This document shows, piece after piece, positions 1-5,597 of a DNA stretch of 6,402 bases. The stretch spans positions 1 through 6,402 of the forward strand of contig CAYFSI010000032.1 of assembly GCA_964345825.1 (NCBI GenBank), given 5' to 3'. Source of the stretch: JAAYDH01 sp964345825 (lineage in GTDB: Bacteria > Bacillota_I > Bacilli_A > RFN20 > CAG-826). The translations under genes and the position numbers were made by a program. The number at the start of each line of letters is the position of its first letter. The first letter of the stretch is position 1. The notes under the pieces are model-generated. The model saw only the letters and a program-made list of their open reading frames with translations. It made no database searches and had not been told where the DNA came from.

Positions 1-562
1 CTACATTGAATGCCATGATAACAATACCCTTTTTGATAAGCTAACCTTTTCAAATTCTGAAGAAGATGAAAACACTCTTTTTAAACGAGTTAAACTAGCT
101 AACGCTTTTACTGTATTATCATTTGGTGTTCCGTTTATTCACATGGGTCAAGAAATTGGCTTGAGCAAATATGGCCTTGATAATACCTACAACCGCTTAT
201 ATGTCAACAATATGAATTGGGAACAAGTCGATACTAATTTTGACATGGTGTCTTATTTGAAAATGGTAATTGAGTTGAGAAAAAACGCTCTTCCCTATCT
301 CAAACTAAACAGTCAAAAAGACATCGCCATTCTCTTTGAAACTATCTATTGCGATAATGGGTTACTAGTTTTTTACTCTGATAAGAAAGAACTACTTCAA
401 AAATATCAAAAATTATTGATTATTATTAACCCCACAAATGCAAATCAAACATTTCACACTGATGAGTACTTTGCTTCCCTAACTCTTGCTGGAGAAGGCG
501 AAGTATTTACCAAAAACAATTTAATTCCTCCCACCTCGTTTAATATTTTATATATAAAATAA
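1..562 (+). CDS. pulA: Type I pullulanase (GH13 debranching enzyme), C-terminal part, 5' truncated
   Basis: Only the last 186 residues are visible; the reading frame enters at base 2 and ends at TAA 560-562. The first residues read YIECHDNNTLFDKL. This matches conserved region IV of GH13 debranching enzymes (type I pullulanases typically have Y-V-E-S-H-D-N-x-T-L-W-D-K-L), with the His-Asp pair that includes the transition-state-stabilising Asp. It is followed by a helix and the segment FGVPFIHMGQEIGLSKYGLDNTYN, which corresponds to the family's G-x-P-F-x-x-x-G-Q-E-x-x-R-x-K...N-S-Y-N block, and then by a small C-terminal beta domain. Family role: hydrolysis of alpha-1,6 branches in glycogen, starch or pullulan. 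The catalytic nucleophile and acid/base, any CBM domains and any signal peptide lie upstream of the window, so localisation cannot be judged. A first in-frame ATG at 143 is internal and not a start. There is no clear terminator after the stop. The family is fairly sure; assignment as pulA rather than another debranching enzyme is slightly less so. Confidence 0.88.
   Translation, partial: YIECHDNNTLFDKLTFSNSEEDENTLFKRVKLANAFTVLSFGVPFIHMGQEIGLSKYGLDNTYNRLYVNNMNWEQVDTNFDMVSYLKMVIELRKNALPYLKLNSQKDIAILFETIYCDNGLLVFYSDKKELLQKYQKLLIIINPTNANQTFHTDEYFASLTLAGEGEVFTKNNLIPPTSFNILYIK
544..561. repeat. 18-bp perfect AT-only palindrome at the 3' end of the pullulanase gene
   Basis: TATTTTATATATAAAATA is exactly self-complementary (9-bp arms). 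It codes for the last residues of the pullulanase and runs into its stop codon. Its centre lies about 50 bp upstream of the predicted start point of the next transcript. There is no G or C in it and no following T-tract, so it is not a convincing terminator. It may be an AT-rich upstream element or protein site, or chance low complexity. Confidence 0.4.
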
Positions 563-591
563 GAATGCGACTTTTCAGAGTTTTGCCCGGT

Positions 592-597
592 TATAAT
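592..597 (+). promoter_or_regulatory. Putative sigma-A -10 box (TATAAT) for the OB-fold gene
   Basis: A consensus TATAAT lies in the 57-bp gap after the pullulanase stop. Initiation about 7 nt downstream (near 604) would give a 5' leader of roughly 16 nt that still contains the ribosome-binding site at 608-612. No good -35 hexamer stands at 16-18 bp spacing (the bases there read around GACTTT), and there is no TGn extension, so strength is uncertain. Confidence 0.5.
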
Positions 598-607
598 ATT
601 AATAATT

Positions 608-612
608 GGGAG
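608..612 (+). promoter_or_regulatory. Ribosome-binding site of the OB-fold gene (GGGAG)
   Basis: GGGAG lies 7 nt before the ATG at 620, a normal Shine-Dalgarno distance, and fixes that start. Confidence 0.6.
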
Positions 613-619
613 CTTTTTT

Positions 620-883
620 ATGATTAGTAGCGTCGTAATTACCGGTTATTTAAATGAAATTATTAACGAGAGATTTCGTCTTGTTAAAACCAGCTCAGAA
701 GATGCCTTCCATCCTTACGAAGAATTAGTGTCATTTATTCCAGTTTTGTATTGGACAAGAGACCAAAAGAATCCTTTGTTATCAACGAAAAAAGGAGCCT
801 ATATTGTCATTCGAGGACATTTAGAAAGCGATAAGAATATCGGACTTTATATTCTTGCCGAAACCATACAATTGTCTAAATAG
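620..883 (+). CDS. Small OB-fold protein resembling single-stranded DNA-binding protein (87 aa)
   Basis: I do not recognise a named gene. The 87-aa product follows an SSB-like OB-fold strand pattern: an opening SSVVITGYLNEI (compare N-x-V-x-L-x-G-R-L in SSB), a central FIPVLYWTRD (compare the strand with conserved Val-x-Trp), then KKGAYIVIRGHLES (compare K-K-G-S-x-V-x-V-x-G-R-L) and a final strand YILAETIQLSK (compare V-x-A-E-x-I-x-x-L). It is shorter than the roughly 110-residue SSB core. It lacks the Gly/Gln-rich linker and the acidic C-terminal tip that canonical SSB uses to recruit partners. So it could bind single-stranded nucleic acid or be a PriB-like accessory OB protein; that role is inferred from the pattern only. 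The start at 620 has a good ribosome-binding site and a -10 box upstream. The stop is TAG at 881-883, and the promoter of the next gene is embedded in the last codons. Confidence 0.6.
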   Translation: MISSVVITGYLNEIINERFRLVKTSSEDAFHPYEELVSFIPVLYWTRDQKNPLLSTKKGAYIVIRGHLESDKNIGLYILAETIQLSK

Positions 884-899
884 AAAAAAAGAATATAAT
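872..899 (+). promoter_or_regulatory. Putative leaderless promoter of plsC
   Basis: TTGTCT (872-877, four of six matches to TTGACA) and a consensus TATAAT (894-899) are separated by 16 bp. The ATG of the acyltransferase gene begins at 906, leaving only 6 nt after the -10 box, so the usual start-point distance places transcription at or next to the A of the ATG. No Shine-Dalgarno sequence is present before that ATG, which is consistent with a leaderless mRNA. The -35 element lies inside the end of the upstream coding sequence. Read-through from the upstream promoter is also possible. Confidence 0.55.
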
Positions 900-905
900 A
901 TTCTT
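889..905. promoter_or_regulatory. Operator-like perfect inverted repeat over the plsC -10 box
   Basis: AAGAATAT-A-ATATTCTT has perfect 8-bp arms around a single central base. It covers the whole TATAAT box and ends at the base before the ATG. A one-base centre cannot form a stable RNA hairpin, so if functional it would be a DNA site for a dimeric regulator that blocks the promoter. No known operator consensus (for example FapR) was recognised. Confidence 0.4.
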
Positions 906-1691
906 ATGTTACATTACATCAAGGCCATCTTTTTCCAAGGAATTCCAATCCTTTGGGCCTATATTACGTGGATGAAGCGTTATTCCAAACATCCCGATCG
1001 TTATCCTCTTGCTTTGCGATACAAAAAACTAGCCAAACTAACGCGTGCGGTTGCCAAATCATTAAATGTTGAATTTCATATCGAGGGGATGGAAAACATT
1101 CCAGATGAGCCATACTATTTAGTGGCAAATCATCTCTCATTTTTCGATCCATTGGCTTTCTTATGCGTTCTTGACAAACCAATCAGTTTTGTGGCCAAGA
1201 TAGAGAGCGAAAAAATGCCTTTTGTTGGATTGGCTGTCAAAATACTCAATGGCCTATTCATCAACCGTGATGATATTAAAGAATCACTTAAGACAATGAT
1301 GTCGCTTACCGATTATCTACAAGAAAAAACGCGAAGTTGGTCTATTTTTCCCGAAGGGAAACGTAACTTTGACCAAATGGCGTTGTGCAGTGAATTCCAT
1401 CATGGAACATTTAGATCTGCGACTCGCACTAATACTCCGATTTTACCAGCCGCTATTTTTGGTACTTCCCGTGTTTTGCAAACAAAGCCTGAATATAAGA
1501 AGTTCCCTATCTTCATCAAGTTTTTGCCCCCAGTTTTGCCTAATCAATACGAAAATATGAATACTAAAGATATAGCAAAAAATATTCAAGATTCGATTCA
1601 AAGAACTATCTCTTTTGATCTTCGCTTAAAAGATCATAAATATATGTCAAAGCGTTACCCTAAAAAGTATCGCTTTAATCATAACGATTAA
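906..1691 (+). CDS. plsC: 1-acyl-sn-glycerol-3-phosphate acyltransferase (PlsC/LPLAT family)
   Basis: The 261-aa product transfers an acyl chain to the sn-2 position of lysophosphatidic acid to make phosphatidic acid, the precursor of membrane phospholipids, and is expected at the cytoplasmic membrane face. Visible LPLAT motifs: block I NHLSFFD (residues 75-81, the catalytic His-x4-Asp), block II GLFINR (116-121), block III FPEGKR (148-153; usually FPEGTR) and block IV around ILPAA (179-183). A hydrophobic stretch at residues 5-22 may anchor it to the membrane. The chosen ATG at 906 is preferred over an in-frame TTG at 855. That TTG would lie upstream of the promoter, overlap the previous gene by 29 nt and add 17 residues unlike the family. 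The C-terminal tail is basic (KRYPKKYR near the end). The stop codon overlaps that of the convergent methyltransferase gene. PlsC is the likely activity, but other LPLAT substrates cannot be excluded. Confidence 0.85.
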   Translation: MLHYIKAIFFQGIPILWAYITWMKRYSKHPDRYPLALRYKKLAKLTRAVAKSLNVEFHIEGMENIPDEPYYLVANHLSFFDPLAFLCVLDKPISFVAKIESEKMPFVGLAVKILNGLFINRDDIKESLKTMMSLTDYLQEKTRSWSIFPEGKRNFDQMALCSEFHHGTFRSATRTNTPILPAAIFGTSRVLQTKPEYKKFPIFIKFLPPVLPNQYENMNTKDIAKNIQDSIQRTISFDLRLKDHKYMSKRYPKKYRFNHND

Positions 1692-1726
1692 GTAACAATA
1701 TTTTTTCTTAAATATTTAGGATAACG
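1653..1726. repeat. Imperfect inverted repeat flanking the convergent stop codons
   Basis: CGTTACCCTAAA at 1653-1664 and TTTAGGATAACG at 1715-1726 are complementary at 11 of 12 positions, with 50 nt between them, and they bracket the interlocked stops at 1688-1691. In minus-strand RNA the mismatch becomes a G-U pair. A nested smaller hairpin (AAAGCG 1649-1654 with CGCTTT 1671-1676) competes with it. Both arms code for an Arg-Tyr-Pro-Lys stretch in the tail of each protein, so coding constraint may explain the symmetry. A role in bidirectional termination is speculative. Confidence 0.3.
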
Positions 1727-2962
1727 ATTTTTGATAATCTTCCCATCGCTTTTTGCGATGTCAATATTCAGAGAATTATATTTCAAAAGTACAAAACCAC
1801 GTGGAGTGTTTGAAGAAATGTAGTTACCTTTTAGGTATTCTAGACTTTGGTAATGATTTAAACTAATTTGCTGATCAAAAGTATCGATATAGCGAGCATA
1901 ATGGACATCATATTTGATGATTTGTCCACTGACATCTCCGATTTTTATTCCATATCGAATAATAGATAATCCTTTAATGGGGAAAAACTTTGAAACACCA
2001 AAGAGAGTAGAACCATAACAAAGAACATTTGAACAGCCAGGAATCGATTTATCATATGTGGCAAAAACAGGCAGGCGAATCATAGAAAAAGGACGCGATG
2101 GCTTTTTAATATGACAAATGTACTGGCCTTCTCCCGGGAAAAGATGAGGAAAAAGATGTACGCCAATTGCTATTTTTGTGGTGTAAAATAATTTGTTATT
2201 TACAATAGGCAAAACTTGGGCATCGCTATTAGCTAATAAATATTCAATTACTTCTTCATCTTCCTCATAAGAGAAAGAACAGGTGGAGTAAGATAAAACT
2301 CCTCCTGGTTTAAGCATTTCGTAAGCGATAAGAATTAATTGTTTTTGAACTTCTTGGCACCTCAAAACTTTTTCATAAGTCCAATCCATTTTGACTAAAT
2401 CGTTTTTGCGAAACATACCGCTTCCGGAACAAGGTACATCAAGAATGATTTTATCGAAAGTATCGCGATAATTCTGATATATTGATGAAAAATCATTAGA
2501 TACAATCATTGTGTTTCCAATTCCTAACCTTTCGATATTTTCAAGAATCTTTCCCGATCTAGCTCTTGAAATATCATTAGCAATTATTAATCCTTGATTA
2601 TTCATTAGAAAGGAAGCCTGAATTGATTTTCCGCCTGGGGCAGCACATAAATCTAAAACGACATCATCTTCAGAAAAAGTCAGCAAACTTGAGACTGTCA
2701 TAGCGGATGGTTCTTGTAAATAAAACGCTCCTAATTCATGTTCCAAGCTCTTACCTAAATCATAGATATTTTTATCATAAATGAATGCATGTGGCGTAAT
2801 AGGGTGTGGGATAACATAAGGATGGGAAAATAAAAACTCTTTATCTTTCATTTTGCGGTGATTCAAAAGCACAGCATGTTTAGAATCCTGATTTAATGAC
2901 GCGATCAATGAATCAATTTGTTGGTCGGTTAAATATTTTTTAAGATGCGTTTTAAAATCCAT
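1688..2962 (-). CDS. rsmF: RsmF-like 16S rRNA (cytosine-C5) methyltransferase, NOL1/NOP2/Sun family
   Basis: The 424-aa protein should use S-adenosylmethionine to form 5-methylcytosine in 16S rRNA at the decoding region. RsmF enzymes modify C1407 in E. coli and also C1400/C1404 in some bacteria; which site applies here is not visible. Motifs: LQEPSAM (82-88), the SAM-binding DLCAAPGGK (104-112), ANDIS (128-132), DVPCSGSGMFRK (175-186) with the releasing Cys178, and YSTCSF (225-230) with the nucleophile Cys228. The RsmF-specific C-terminal region follows, ending in KNRYPKYLR, which resembles the K-N-H-Y-P-K-G-L-R tail of Firmicutes homologues. Small departures are DVPCSGSG where DAPCSGEG is usual. 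Length is normal for RsmF (about 430-460 aa). The ATG at 2962 is preferred over a TTG at 2977, because that TTG lies upstream of the -10 box. There is no Shine-Dalgarno sequence before the ATG. Confidence 0.86.
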   Translation of the reverse strand: MDFKTHLKKYLTDQQIDSLIASLNQDSKHAVLLNHRKMKDKEFLFSHPYVIPHPITPHAFIYDKNIYDLGKSLEHELGAFYLQEPSAMTVSSLLTFSEDDVVLDLCAAPGGKSIQASFLMNNQGLIIANDISRARSGKILENIERLGIGNTMIVSNDFSSIYQNYRDTFDKIILDVPCSGSGMFRKNDLVKMDWTYEKVLRCQEVQKQLILIAYEMLKPGGVLSYSTCSFSYEEDEEVIEYLLANSDAQVLPIVNNKLFYTTKIAIGVHLFPHLFPGEGQYICHIKKPSRPFSMIRLPVFATYDKSIPGCSNVLCYGSTLFGVSKFFPIKGLSIIRYGIKIGDVSGQIIKYDVHYARYIDTFDQQISLNHYQSLEYLKGNYISSNTPRGFVLLKYNSLNIDIAKSDGKIIKNRYPKYLRKNIVT

Positions 2963-2966
2963 AGGG

Positions 2967-2980
2967 TTATTGTACAATAA
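2967..2980. promoter_or_regulatory. Palindromic -10 region of the leaderless rsmF promoter
   Basis: On the minus strand TACAAT (2974 to 2969) is followed by exactly 6 nt (AACCCT) and then the ATG at 2962, so transcription would begin at about the start codon. The box is the core of the perfect 14-bp palindrome TTATTGTACAATAA. Because of the symmetry an identical TACAAT also reads on the plus strand (2973-2978), which could fire towards pdp or serve as an operator. No good -35 hexamer is seen at 16-18 bp for the minus-strand direction. Confidence 0.45.
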
Positions 2981-3016
2981 AAGACAAGCTAAAAGTATTT
3001 TTAATACATGATGCTG

Positions 3017-3025
3017 TGCTAAAAT
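3017..3025 (+). promoter_or_regulatory. Extended -10 promoter of the pdp-rarA-dtd-mnmA operon
   Basis: TGCTAAAAT combines a TGn extension (3017-3019) with a TAAAAT -10 box (3020-3025). Start would be near 3032, just ahead of the ribosome-binding site and 13 nt before the ATG at 3045. The -35 position is only T-rich (around 2997-3003), which is compatible with an extended -10 promoter. Confidence 0.55.
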
Positions 3026-3031
3026 AAGAAT

Positions 3032-3035
3032 GAGG
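3032..3035 (+). promoter_or_regulatory. Ribosome-binding site deciding the pdp start (GAGG)
   Basis: GAGG ends 9 nt before the ATG at 3045. It lies 15 nt from the ATG at 3051, which is too far. It overlaps the in-frame ATG at 3030, which is therefore not the likely start. Confidence 0.5.
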
Positions 3036-3044
3036 TATTTTTTT

Positions 3045-4355
3045 ATGAGAATGGTTGATTTAATTATTAAGAAACGCGATGGTCACGAATTAAGTGATGA
3101 AGAAATTCGTTTCTGGATTAGCGGATACGCCCAAGGAGAAATCCCTGATTATCAAAGTAGTGCCATGCAAATGGCGATTTTGTTCAAAGGAATGAGCCAT
3201 CGAGAGGTTTCAACATTAACTGATGCGATGGAACATTCAGGAGAAACATTAGATCTTTCAATGTTGAAGGGTGTAAAAGTCGATAAACATAGTACTGGTG
3301 GCGTTGGTGATAAGACAACTCTTGTTCTTGGACCGATGGTCGCGGCTTGTGGCGCTACTTTAGCTAAGCTAAGTGGCCGTGGATTAGGACACACTGGTGG
3401 CACTTTAGATAAATTAGAATCAATTCCTGGCCTAACAATTGCTATTTCTGGGCAGAGATTTATCGATCAAGTCAATAGCATTGGCATTGCAGTTGCTGGA
3501 CAGACAAAGTCTTTAGTTCCTGCAGATAAAAAAATGTATGCACTTCGCGATGTCACTGGAACAGTTGAATCTATTCCACTCATCGCCGCTAGCGTTATGT
3601 CTAAAAAACTCGCTAGTGGTTCAGATGCCATCTTGCTCGATGTTACTCTTGGCGAAGGCGCGTTCATGAAAAACATGGATGATGCTCGTGAATTAGCTCA
3701 CATCATGGTACAAATCGGAAATCGTTTAGGACGCGATACTCGCGCTGTCCTTTCCGATATGAGTGAACCTTTAGGAATGGCAGTTGGTAACTCTTTAGAA
3801 GTAAAAGAGGCTATCGAAGCTCTCCACGGACGTGGTCCAGAAGACTTGATGGAATTATGCTATACCGCTGGATCGATCATGCTTGTACAAGCAAAGTGCG
3901 CCAAGGATAAAGTTGATGCTCGTAAAAAACTTGAAGAAGTTATCACTAACGGAGCAGCTTTCAAAAAGTTCTGCCAGATGGTGGAAGCCCAAGATGGAGA
4001 TTTAAGCTATATCCTACATCCTGAAAAGTTTGAAGTGAGCAAAAGCATCATCGAATTAGTAGCAGAGAAAGAAGGCTATATCAAATCAATTGATGCTTTA
4101 GAAATTGGTGAAAGTTCAATGAGGCTCGGGGGTGGACGCGCTACACTCGATGATATTATCGATATGTCCGCTGGAATACTCCTTAATAAAAAAGTAGGCG
4201 ATTTTGTTCATAAGGGAGACAAACTCTGTACTGTCTATACCAACAAAAATAAAGAAGCTTATTTACCTGTCTGTGAAGATATCAAACACGCGTTCGTTAT
4301 TGTTAAAGAACACGTTCAACATACCACTGTAATTAAAGAGATTATCGAATTGTAA
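3045..4355 (+). CDS. pdp: Pyrimidine-nucleoside phosphorylase
   Basis: The 436-aa enzyme phosphorolyses uridine, deoxyuridine and thymidine to base and (deoxy)ribose-1-phosphate in the cytoplasm, as part of nucleoside salvage. The protein aligns from MRMVDLIIKKRDG onward with the B. subtilis enzyme (MRMVDIIIKK), which supports the start at 3045 over the ATG at 3030. Visible sites: the phosphate-binding KHSTGGVGDKTT (residues 81-92, with Lys81, His82, Ser83 and Thr92), the family signature SGRGLGHTGGTLDKLE (110-125, with Ser110 and Thr120), and the base-binding Arg168, Ser183 and Lys187 in YALRDVTG...SVMSKK. Lys108 before the signature is the residue associated with dual uridine/thymidine specificity, where thymidine-specific DeoA has Met, so pdp is preferred to deoA. 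Length is typical. It is the first gene of a plus-strand operon; rarA follows after one base. Confidence 0.95.
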   Translation: MRMVDLIIKKRDGHELSDEEIRFWISGYAQGEIPDYQSSAMQMAILFKGMSHREVSTLTDAMEHSGETLDLSMLKGVKVDKHSTGGVGDKTTLVLGPMVAACGATLAKLSGRGLGHTGGTLDKLESIPGLTIAISGQRFIDQVNSIGIAVAGQTKSLVPADKKMYALRDVTGTVESIPLIAASVMSKKLASGSDAILLDVTLGEGAFMKNMDDARELAHIMVQIGNRLGRDTRAVLSDMSEPLGMAVGNSLEVKEAIEALHGRGPEDLMELCYTAGSIMLVQAKCAKDKVDARKKLEEVITNGAAFKKFCQMVEAQDGDLSYILHPEKFEVSKSIIELVAEKEGYIKSIDALEIGESSMRLGGGRATLDDIIDMSAGILLNKKVGDFVHKGDKLCTVYTNKNKEAYLPVCEDIKHAFVIVKEHVQHTTVIKEIIEL

Positions 4356-4356
4356 T

Positions 4357-5595
4357 ATGCAGAAGCCTCTCGCAGATCAGTTACGCCCTAATAATCTCGA
4401 CGAAATGGTCGGTCAATCTGATCTCTTAAAAAAGGACAGTGTCTTTCGTCGTGTCATCGAGGCTAATCACATTCCAAACATGATTTTTTATGGTCCCCCA
4501 GGAACAGGAAAAACGACCATGGCAAACATCATCGCAAAACAGAGCAATCTATCTCTTTATCGTTTAAACGGGACAACTGCATCAACAGAGGATATCAAAA
4601 AGATAATTGCCGATATAAATAGCGTTTTTACAAGCGAAGGAATCTTGCTGTACTTAGATGAAATTCAATATCTCAATAAGAAACAGCAACAGTCGCTTCT
4701 TGAATTCGTCGAATCTGGTGATATCACTCTCATTGCTTCAACAACTGAGAACCCATATTTTTATATTTATCCCGCTTTGTTATCTCGATGTACTGTCTTT
4801 GAATTTAAGGCCATTCCATCCAATGAAATAGCTAAAGGACTAAGACGAGCGATTCAAGAATTGAAGCTCGAAATTGAAGACGAGACTTTAGAATTATTGG
4901 CTGATTATTCGAATGGCGATATGCGTAAAGCTCTCAACAATTTAGATTTTCTTGAACACTCTCTCGGACTAAGCGATCGCCTAATTACTAAGCAAATCGT
5001 CGCTGATTTCATCGATAAAGGTAATATTTCCTATGATCGAGGGGAAGATAAACATTACGATAATCTATCCGCCCTGATGAAATCTTTGCGCGGTAGCGAT
5101 CCTGATGCTAGTCTATTTTATCTCGCTAAATTATTAGAGGGTGGCGATTTAATTGCCGCCTGCCGTCGTCTCTTATGCTCGGCTAATGAAGATGTGGGGA
5201 TGGCATATCCACAAATTATCTCTATTGTTAAATCGGCTGTTGATACTGCTCTGCAACTAGGAATGCCTGAAGCACGATTGCCTCTTTCTAATGCAGCCAT
5301 TTTGATTGCCACTGCACCAAAAAGTAACTCGGCTTTATCCATCGATTTAGCGATTGAAGATGTTCGTAAAGGCAAAGGTATTTCTGTTCCAAGATCTTTA
5401 CAAAACACTCACTTTGATGGTGAAGAATCAGAGCAAAAAGGACAGAATTATCTCTATCCTCACCATTATGCACACAACTGGGTAAAACAGCAGTATTTGC
5501 CAGATGATATTAAACAGTCAAAGTATTACATCTATAAAGATAATAAATATGAGCAGGCTCTTAAAGTTTATTGGGAAAAGATTAAAAAGGAATAG
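4357..5595 (+). CDS. rarA: Replication-associated recombination protein A (RarA/MgsA AAA+ ATPase)
   Basis: The 412-aa clamp-loader-like AAA+ ATPase acts at stalled replication forks and single-strand gaps; family members form tetramers and interact with SSB. Motifs: N-terminal PLADQLRPNNLDEMVGQ (4-20), Walker A GPPGTGKTT (46-54), Walker B LYLDEIQ (98-104) followed by N-K-x-Q-Q, sensor 1 TTENP (129-133), arginine finger in SRC (Arg144), and sensor 2 GDMRKALN (187-194, Arg190). The RarA-specific C-terminal half shows HYDNLSALMKSLRGSDPDAS and RRLLCSANEDVGMA (the family usually has A-S-E-D-I-G-x-A). Length is normal for the family. The ATG follows the pdp stop after a single base. No Shine-Dalgarno sequence lies at a suitable distance, so translation probably depends on ribosomes finishing pdp. 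It ends in TAG, two bases before dtd. Confidence 0.95.
   Translation: MQKPLADQLRPNNLDEMVGQSDLLKKDSVFRRVIEANHIPNMIFYGPPGTGKTTMANIIAKQSNLSLYRLNGTTASTEDIKKIIADINSVFTSEGILLYLDEIQYLNKKQQQSLLEFVESGDITLIASTTENPYFYIYPALLSRCTVFEFKAIPSNEIAKGLRRAIQELKLEIEDETLELLADYSNGDMRKALNNLDFLEHSLGLSDRLITKQIVADFIDKGNISYDRGEDKHYDNLSALMKSLRGSDPDASLFYLAKLLEGGDLIAACRRLLCSANEDVGMAYPQIISIVKSAVDTALQLGMPEARLPLSNAAILIATAPKSNSALSIDLAIEDVRKGKGISVPRSLQNTHFDGEESEQKGQNYLYPHHYAHNWVKQQYLPDDIKQSKYYIYKDNKYEQALKVYWEKIKKE
5587..5591 (+). promoter_or_regulatory. Ribosome-binding site of dtd (AAGGA)
   Basis: AAGGA, inside the last codons of rarA, stands 6 nt before the ATG at 5598 and fixes that start. Confidence 0.65.
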
Positions 5596-5597
5596 TC

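Noticed and set aside
855..905. Upstream TTG start extending plsC by 17 residues
   Set aside because: It overlaps the OB-fold gene, lies before the promoter -10 box, and adds a sequence (MPKPYNCLNRKKEYNIL) unlike an acyltransferase N-terminus.
1369..1560. Plus-strand 63-aa frame inside plsC
   Set aside because: It is an out-of-frame shadow over the conserved acyltransferase segment.
1649..1729. Similar RYPK-containing tails of PlsC and the RsmF-like protein as evidence of an inverted duplication
   Set aside because: The RsmF-like tail is explained by the family's own K-N-x-Y-P-K-x-L-R ending, and similarity does not extend beyond a few codons, so coincidence is more likely.
1744..1760. Hairpin CATCGC-TTTTT-GCGATG as a terminator
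   Set aside because: It is inside the rsmF coding sequence, has only a 6-bp stem, and no T-tract follows on either strand.
2963..2977. Upstream TTG start extending the rsmF product by 5 residues
   Set aside because: The TTG precedes the TACAAT -10 box and has no ribosome-binding site; the ATG at 2962 fits the promoter.
3030..3044. ATG at 3030 as the pdp start
   Set aside because: It falls at or before the predicted transcription start, has no ribosome-binding site of its own, and the family begins MRMVD, matching the ATG at 3045.
3152..3676. Minus-strand open frames inside pdp
   Set aside because: They are shadows of the strongly coding plus-strand gene, with no ribosome-binding sites and no recognisable protein.
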